A DNA stretch of 64,000 nt from Thermoplasmata archaeon (GTDB lineage: Archaea > Thermoplasmatota > Thermoplasmata > Thermoplasmatales > Thermoplasmataceae). The position numbers and the translations under genes were made by a program. The stretch is from the NCBI GenBank assembly GCA_021792045.1, contig JAJYVJ010000002.1, forward strand, positions 1 to 64,000, in the 5' to 3' direction. The notes below the pieces were generated by a model, which saw only the letters and a list, made by a program, of their open reading frames with translations, did not search any database and was not told the DNA's origin. Numbering within the stretch: the first letter of the stretch is position 1; every line of letters starts with the position of its first letter. Below, in pieces: positions 63,999 to 64,000 of this stretch.

Positions 63999-64000
63999 AC

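Noticed and set aside
1..64000. CRISPR arrays, insertion sequences, prophage or rRNA genes
   Set aside because: No regularly spaced repeats, transposase motifs, phage modules or rRNA-like segments were seen by reading the window.

Overview
This window is a stretch of archaeal chromosome, most likely from the order Thermoplasmatales (Thermoplasma/Ferroplasma/Cuniculiplasma-type acidophiles). The evidence is archaeal or eukaryote-type information machinery: ribosomal proteins L1, P0, P1/L12 and L15e, elongation factor 1-beta, the replication factor C large subunit, an RNase P Pop5-like subunit, Dph2, RtcB, archaeal ProRS and a stand-alone MetRS beta chain. Many genes have a TATA-like box about 20-25 bases before an ATG, GTG or TTG, as expected for leaderless archaeal transcripts. 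I cannot fix the genus from sequence alone. Base composition looks even, and I see no insertion sequence, prophage, CRISPR array or rRNA.

Layout. 1-1.7 kb: end of the ribosomal stalk operon (L1, P0, P1, then a two-helix membrane protein). 1.7-8.8 kb: peroxiredoxin, DUF998 membrane protein, a zinc-ribbon protein, a degraded gap, pyruvate oxidase plus a VOC protein, a gene split by a frameshift, a TrmB-like regulator, and a SIS-domain gene whose frame breaks in a run of G. 8.9-21.3 kb: S9 peptidase, MBL-fold hydrolase, hydroxyisobutyrate-dehydrogenase-like enzyme, imidazolonepropionase, a membrane HdrD-like Fe-S oxidoreductase, Dph2, a tRNA methylthiotransferase, aspartate ammonia-lyase and a broken DUF981 gene. 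21.5-28.2 kb: two-subunit 2-oxoacid:ferredoxin oxidoreductase, radical SAM protein, GNAT, a small regulator and RtcB. 28.2-37.7 kb: amidohydrolase, MFS transporter, protoporphyrinogen oxidase, SepF, a glycosyltransferase, glutamyl-tRNA reductase, PheT and a double ribbon-helix-helix protein. 37.9-45.4 kb: gamma-carbonic-anhydrase-like protein, a 1226-residue TPR protein abutting an M50-like membrane protease, a small zinc finger paired with EF-1beta, and a membrane glycosyltransferase. 45.5-60.1 kb: two DNA-binding-type proteins, phosphoglucosamine-type mutase, ProRS, an exported protein, DUF488, a CysRS-nicotinamidase-NAPRTase operon, a histidine phosphatase, a DUF255 thioredoxin-fold protein, a Gfo/Idh/MocA oxidoreductase and a 14-helix MFS transporter. 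60.7-64 kb: tRNA-Ser(UGA), DUF202, L15e, Pop5, RfcL and MetRS-beta.

How the genes fit together. The metabolic genes describe an aerobic or facultative peptide- and amino-acid-using heterotroph: peptidase, histidine and aspartate breakdown, ferredoxin-linked 2-oxoacid oxidation, pyruvate oxidase, an HdrD-like quinone or thiol electron carrier, and heme synthesis with an oxygen-dependent-type last step. Translation and RNA repair genes fill most of the rest.

No obvious new defence or mobile system is present. The items most worth a second look are the TPR-M50 pair, a set of palindromic sites lying on transcription starts (7.77, 8.96, 29.3, 44.3 and 60.15 kb), three frame-broken genes within 15 kb, a five-codon leader ORF before an MFS gene, and a few short ORFs in the gaps.
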